This document shows, piece by piece, positions 60,684 through 64,000 of a DNA stretch of 64,000 nucleotides. The notes beneath the pieces are model-generated. The model had not been told where the DNA came from. It saw only the letters and a list, made by a program, of their open reading frames with translations, and searched no databases. The stretch covers positions 41,169,393 through 41,233,392 of the forward strand of contig NC_023756.2 of NCBI RefSeq assembly GCF_000499845.2. The letters are read 5' to 3'. Every line of letters begins with the position of its first letter. The first letter of the stretch is position 1. Position numbers and translations under genes: made by a program. This DNA comes from Phaseolus vulgaris. Its lineage: Eukaryota > Streptophyta > Magnoliopsida > Fabales > Fabaceae.

Positions 60684-62148
60684 ATTCATTTTAAAAATAT
60701 TTTAAAAAGATATAAACTTTGAAAATGATAACTATTTTTAATCTCTAATTTCTTTTTTATGTTTGATAAAAAACAAATTTTAGATTTTCGATAATCACTT
60801 GATCTAAATATATTAACAATGGTTACCAAATAACTTTAGTCATTCACCATATTTTTTGGTACAACACCAATGGTTGATAAAAAAAAGTAAGAAAAAGTTG
60901 AAATTTGTATACCTTTATTTATATACTTTTTATCACATCTAAGGTATTGTCTCGACGAATTGGAGGAGGAAGACCTCGACTCTGAGTGATTGCATCGTTA
61001 GGATCTCACCTTTATCACAGTTTTATCCTTAAAATGTGAAATTACAAGTTAGAGGAGGAAGGTGTATATAAACTGTCATTGATCTCGACTTCTGATCAAT
61101 GTGAGACTATATTAATGATACTAGAACAAAACTAAAATAAAATTCTTTGCTATAGGCTATAAACTTCACACAAAAAAGTACTCTATATTAAATAAGTTAA
61201 TTTAACAAAATATAAATTTTCTGAAATAATTTTGTCAGATTTAAACAGTGTTGTAGTGGTTAATAGAAAACTAAATATAAACATGTTTTAAAGATATTTT
61301 AAACAGTGTTGTAGTGGTTAACTTAACCCTTATTGCAGTTTAAAGACATGAAAAGTAGGAATATGTTTACTGTTTAATTGAATCAAAAGCAAAGTTTGAT
61401 TCTTAAATTATACATTCTAACAAAAAGGTTCAAAATTAGGAAACATAAACTGTATACGTGCTAACAAAAAAGAATTCCAGAAGCAAGTAATCAAATCAAA
61501 CCCTAGATGATGCTTCTCAGTTTTTCACTTTCAAAATGAGATAAATAATCAATTTACTTATTAAATATATAAAACAACGTTAATTTAGTTGTTCTTTAAA
61601 TTAAAAATAATAATTTTATCAATGTATAAAAAATCAAATTAATTTCTAATATTTAGAATTTTCAACCTTGACCCAATAAAGAGAGACATCACAGCTGTGA
61701 GTGACCAATGAGAAGCTTTGGCGGGTAAAAGTTCACTGTTTTTGAACAACTCTCTGGTCAAATAAAACCACTCACTCAACCCACTGTAACACTTCACTGT
61801 TCAATACCAATGATTAGTCTATCCCTAATTTCCCTAAATGCCCCTAAATGACACTAGTTATCCAGAAAACTAGGTACACAACATCTATCCCATGAACCAA
61901 AATGCACAAAAACTCTAACACTAAACATTTAACTTCTCTCTACCTTAACCATTAATTCATGGGGAATAATTAAGATTGCTTTGCCGGCTTTCTCTTTTTT
62001 TTTTTACCTACTATATTTTTTTCTATATCTCATTTATATAATATATATATATATATATATATTATCTGTTTATTTTTTCAAATTAAAAATTTAAAAAGAG
62101 AATTTAATGATAATGGGATTGAAGATTTTCCACTTTGTTCATCATGGT
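60684..62148. other. Intergenic DNA with possible TRIM remnant
   Basis: A stretch at 60940-61110 with GATCTCGACTTCTGATCAATG and GTGAGACTATA resembles legume TRIM LTR sequence, low confidence. A 23-bp direct repeat TTAAACAGTGTTGTAGTGGTTAA lies at 61241 and 61299. At 61700-61730 CCAAT and TTTGGCGGG (E2F-like) occur, without an adjacent gene. Confidence 0.45.
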
Positions 62149-62896
62149 TAGGAATGACAAAGTCGGCTAGAGTGTTAACTTAGAGGTCACAAGCGAGGTG
62201 AGCTAACTCGTTATTCTTTATTTTTGTCACTTTTAAATAGATATCACAAAGTGGGTCGGGCTAGCACGGACTAACCTGTCAGTCTGCTTCATTTAGGCGA
62301 GATGGTCAACCTTTTGAATCCGCCAATTCGTATTGGTCCTACTCGTCTAACCTTCAAACCCGACAGACCAAGAGCGGGTTGAGACAGACTAGCTCATCAA
62401 CCTGCCCTTCTTTATTTTTTACACGTTTAAAGAGGAATCTCTTGCTTTTGGAATTAAAACTGGTTATGTTTAATGTTTTATATAGAACTTTATTTACATT
62501 AACTTTTTTATACATCATTTGATTCATTGAAGTATTGTTAATATTTATTTCACTTTTTTAGTCATTAAACCTTCTTTGATTAGAATATTAAAGTTTGATT
62601 CAATTTTATTGTTCTTTCTTTCATTTTATTGCCAAAAAAATATATCAATAAGTACAACCAATTTATAGATCCAAAACAAAAAACAATTACAAATAAAGAA
62701 AAAACTTGATATTTTTTAAAAGTTTCATTTTAAAATTAATAAATCATTGACCAGCCCATCAACCTATTTTATGACAGACGAGTTACCAATTTCAGCTTGT
62801 ATGACCTTGGCAAGTCAACCCACCCCGTCCTGTTTTTTGCGGGCCAGTGGCAGGTCAGGCCAAAACGGGTTGGGCTGACCCATTTTGTCACCCCTA
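62149..62896. mobile_element. hAT-like non-autonomous element, second copy
   Basis: Imperfect terminal repeats TAGGAATGACAAAGTCGG (left) and TAGGGGTGACAAAATGGG (reverse complement of right), 14 of 18 identical. The interior resembles 6810-7306, including GGAATTAAAACTGG, ATACATCATTTGATTCAT and TTGTTCTTTCTTTCATTTTA-like blocks, and GC-rich subterminal CAACCCGTC motifs. A clean 8-bp duplication was not found, perhaps because of the tandem copy that follows. Confidence 0.65.
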
Positions 62897-63290
62897 CTTT
62901 TAAAGAGAAATCTCATGTTTTTTGAATTAAATTTAGTGGTAGTCAATGTTTTGTATAGAACTCTATTTACATTAATTTCTTCATACATTATTTGATTTAT
63001 TGAAGTATTGTTGATGTTTATTTTATTTTGTTAGACATTAAACTTTCTTTGATTAGAATATTAAAGTTTGATTTAATTTTACTATTCTTCCTTACATTTT
63101 TATTGTTCAAAAAGTGATATTAATGACTACAACCAAACAAATAGATTCAAAACAAAAAAAATTATAATTTTTTTAAAAGCGACGAATCAAGTCGGAAACG
63201 TGTCAACCCACTATATGTCGGATGAGTTACCAATTTCAGTTCATATAACATTGGCGAGATAAAATAGGTTGAAATAACCTTTTTCTCTTA
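62897..63290. repeat. Partial tandem copy of the hAT-like element
   Basis: Repeats the interior and right half of 62420-62890 (AAAGAGAAATCTCATG, GTATAGAACTCTATTTACATT, GGATGAGTTACCAATTTCAG) in direct orientation; its right terminus is degraded. The two together look like an unequal-crossover product. Confidence 0.65.
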
Positions 63291-63759
63291 ATCATAATTT
63301 AATTGAAACTTGGAAGAGCAGAAATATTATTCCAAAAAAAGTGATATTTTATATTATTAATAATGTGAAATCATGTTAGTAATTAGTTTTAAAATAGTTA
63401 TTATAAAAGCTAATACATGTTGAATAAGAAAGTAAAGTTCTTTGTGCATAAAAATTAAATTCTTATATTTATTACCAAAGAAGTATTCTCCAATTATAAA
63501 TTAATAAGTACATGTTTGGGGATGATTTTTAAAGAAAAATAATATACAAAGTAATTGTTTTAAAAGAAATTAAGTCTGACCAAGACTAAGTCAAAGTGAT
63601 CTAAAAGGAAAAATAAAATTACAATATGAGGAGTGGGAGATGAAATGCTTAATTTATTAGTAGGGAACAAGAAACAAAAGAATAATTGTTCAATGATATT
63701 TTTAATGACAATCATTAAAAACTTAATTATTTTTAATTAATTGATTAATTAATTAAACG
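63291..63759. other. AT-rich intergenic DNA
   Basis: Nothing recognisable; probably upstream DNA of the gene suspected at the right edge. Confidence 0.5.
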
Positions 63760-64000
63760 CAGAGTATATATGAATAATCATAGAGAGTCAGCATAGTTAG
63801 CTGGCCACTCGTTTTTATATTCCTTTCTTCTTCTGTTTTCATTTCACCACACTCTTCTTTCTTCTCCTGTTTCTCCAGAACACCAAGGAGAATCACTGCT
63901 TCTTTCTTCCAATTCTTCACTCTCTTCCTTTTTATCATTCCTCAATATCTTCTCCTCTACATCATTCAGAAAAAAAAATACAGTTTCAGATTATTCTAGC
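63760..64000 (+). promoter_or_regulatory. Likely promoter and 5' leader of a gene beyond the window
   Basis: A TATATATGA-type box near 63767-63775 (or TTTTATATTCC near 63813) is followed by a ~180-bp CT-rich leader (TTCCTTTCTTCTTCTG and CTTCTTTCTTCTCCTG), typical of plant 5' untranslated regions on the plus strand. No ATG-initiated frame of note before the edge. The minus-strand frame here is an antisense artefact. Confidence 0.4.

Noticed and set aside
61700..61730. E2F/CCAAT promoter
   Set aside because: Motifs TTTGGCGGG and CCAAT occur, but no gene follows in either direction within the visible sequence.

Overview
This is a plant nuclear window, AT-rich and dense in transposons, most likely from a papilionoid (phaseoloid) legume. 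Two ordinary nuclear genes are present: the 5' part of a SEUSS-LIKE 2 co-regulator gene at the left edge (minus strand), and CCB2/HCF208, a thylakoid cytochrome b6 maturation factor, at about 29.1-36.3 kb (plus strand). A block at about 40.6-46.8 kb is plastid DNA (trnK 5' exon, rbcL, atpB, atpE, trnM). Plastid DNA with trnK next to rbcL reflects the 50-kb inversion of papilionoid legumes, which is the best taxonomic clue here. Because nuclear sequence lies on both sides, I read the block as a recent plastid-to-nucleus transfer; an assembly chimera is the alternative.

Layout. 0-3 kb: SLK2 exons, leader intron and promoter. 3-16 kb: AT-rich intergenic DNA with a hAT-like miniature element (6.8-7.3 kb) and a 1.6-kb CACTA element (11.1-12.7 kb) that itself contains a long foldback element. 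16-28.85 kb: a PIF/Harbinger-type complex with three decayed minus-strand genes (transposase, Myb/SANT-like protein, PF20167-like 'plant transposon' protein), a 1.5-kb A-rich minisatellite, a cluster of AATCGATTCT motifs, and 29 tandem copies of a ~204-bp unit. Each unit carries a sequence resembling a Harbinger terminal inverted repeat. 29.1-36.3 kb: CCB2, whose first intron is swollen by a decayed LINE. 40.6-46.8 kb: plastid block. 48.8-52.8 kb: CACTA miniature elements and a LINE endonuclease fragment. 54.4-60.7 kb: a decayed Ty3/gypsy (Tat-like) element with one insertion nested in each LTR. 62-63.3 kb: a second hAT-like element with a partial tandem copy. The right edge looks like the promoter and leader of a gene starting beyond the window.

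The most unusual structure is the Harbinger complex with the tandem array of its own apparent end. No CRISPR array or bacterial-style operon is present. The plastid genes keep plastid-type signals that are not expected to work in the nucleus.
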